A DNA stretch of 5,565 bases from Clostridia bacterium (lineage in GTDB: Bacteria; Bacillota; Clostridia; DSM-8532). Numbering within the stretch: position 1 is the stretch's first letter; every line of letters begins with the position of its first letter. The position numbers were made by a program, and so were the translations under genes. Positions 4,952 to 5,565 of the stretch are shown piece by piece. The DNA lies in contig JAOABT010000089.1 of the NCBI GenBank assembly GCA_026418215.1, forward strand, positions 1 to 5,565, read 5' to 3'. The notes beneath the pieces were generated by a model, which was not told where the DNA came from, did no database searches, and saw only the letters and a list, made by a program, of their open reading frames with translations.

Positions 4952-5565
4952 ATGCTTACCACAAAGGCCATATCGAGAAAAAGCCTCCTTTTGTTTGCTT
5001 CCATCCTTTTTATCTTATCCATGACGTCCTGTTCTTCAGTAAGCGGTCATCAAATCAATGTCAAAAAGAACATCCCCGTTGCCGTTATGCGTGTTCAAAA
5101 GGGCTCCATACAAAACATGACAACCTATACAGGCCTTATTAAGCCCAAGCAGGTGGCCTATGTCGTGTCGGCAATCCCTGGTAAGGTGACCGCAGCTCAA
5201 TTTTCTGTCGGTGACCGGGTGCATAGGGGGGACCTGCTTTTTACGGTGGACAGCAGCGAGATTGAGGATGGCATTAAAGCGCTTGAGGAGCAGCTCAAAG
5301 TTGCAGAAGCCAATGTCTCCATGGCTGAAACGGGCGTTGTTGCAGCCTCGGGAAGCCAGTTTGAAAGCCAGCGGCTGCAGCTTGAGGCTTCCCTAAAAAG
5401 TGCCGAAAGCAGCTTCGTTGCAGCAAAATCCGCCTTTGATGATGCCACCTATCTTCTTGAGGCCGGGATGATCAACCGCATTCAATATAATCAGGTCAAG
5501 CATCAGTATGACATGGCAAGAAATGCTCTGGATTCTCCCACAAAGGGTTATGATCTCTATATGGG
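4952..5565 (+). CDS. HlyD/AcrA-type periplasmic adaptor (membrane fusion) lipoprotein, 3' end cut by window edge
   Basis: The first 204 codons are present and the frame is open at the right edge. Residues 1-27 are a lipoprotein signal peptide: basic ISRK, a hydrophobic core (LLLFASILFILSM) and a lipobox-like SMTSC with Cys27 as the acylation site; Met at -3 is unusual but tolerated. YVVSAIPGKVTAAQFSVGDR (70-89) followed by VHRGDLLFTVD (90-100) is the first half of the lipoyl/barrel-sandwich domain of adaptor proteins of RND, MacAB-like and related exporters. Residues 103-198 are an Ala/Glu/Gln/Ser-rich alpha-helical hairpin with LLEAGMINRIQYNQVKHQYDMA in the return helix, as in AcrA. Such adaptors link an inner-membrane pump to export; the pump should be encoded just downstream, outside the window, and its class cannot be told. 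AGAGGG (4938-4943), 8 nt before ATG, supports this start over the in-frame GTG at 4931. Confidence 0.87.
   Translation, partial: MLTTKAISRKSLLLFASILFILSMTSCSSVSGHQINVKKNIPVAVMRVQKGSIQNMTTYTGLIKPKQVAYVVSAIPGKVTAAQFSVGDRVHRGDLLFTVDSSEIEDGIKALEEQLKVAEANVSMAETGVVAASGSQFESQRLQLEASLKSAESSFVAAKSAFDDATYLLEAGMINRIQYNQVKHQYDMARNALDSPTKGYDLYM

Noticed and set aside
1..5565. CRISPR array, tRNA/rRNA genes, insertion sequence, phage or defence genes
   Set aside because: No regularly spaced direct repeats, cloverleaf sequence, transposase or nuclease-like coding frames were seen on either strand.

Overview
The window looks like a chromosomal stretch of a low-to-mid-GC Bacillota, probably Clostridia-like. 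The evidence is a folate-dependent TrmFO, strong AGGAGG-type ribosome binding sites, a lipoprotein-type membrane fusion protein, and a membrane-anchored CapA protein with a Ser/Pro/Thr-rich linker. This placement is inference from gene content; no rRNA or other phylogenetic marker is present.

Layout. (1) Positions 1-789, minus strand: the N-terminal 263 codons of a CapA-type (PGA_cap) protein, running off the left edge. (2) Positions 790-1007: a divergent promoter region. It holds a convincing minus-strand promoter for the capA-like gene and one or two plus-strand candidates for trmFO, the latter overlapping a 10-bp inverted repeat. (3) Positions 1008-2309, plus strand: complete trmFO (tRNA U54 methylation). 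(4) Positions 2310-2537: a gap with a degenerate REP-like hairpin and no gene. (5) Positions 2538-4546, plus strand: a tight two-gene hflK-hflC operon, 17 nt apart, encoding the paired SPFH/band-7 membrane proteins known elsewhere to form a cage around the FtsH protease. (6) Positions 4547-4951: a 405-bp non-coding gap with three long-armed inverted repeats and a possible promoter. (7) Positions 4952-5565, plus strand: the N-terminal 204 codons of a HlyD/AcrA-like membrane fusion lipoprotein, running off the right edge.

The genes do not form one pathway. trmFO is a tRNA-modification housekeeping gene that appears to stand alone. hflK and hflC form a membrane protein quality-control unit. The edge genes are cell-envelope functions: a possible polymer-related enzyme and an efflux or secretion adaptor. 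I see no CRISPR array, tRNA, rRNA, insertion sequence, phage gene or defence gene, and no convincing novel protein system. The least explained DNA is non-coding: the stem-loop-rich gap at 4547-4951, the palindrome over the trmFO promoter, and the REP-like hairpin after trmFO.
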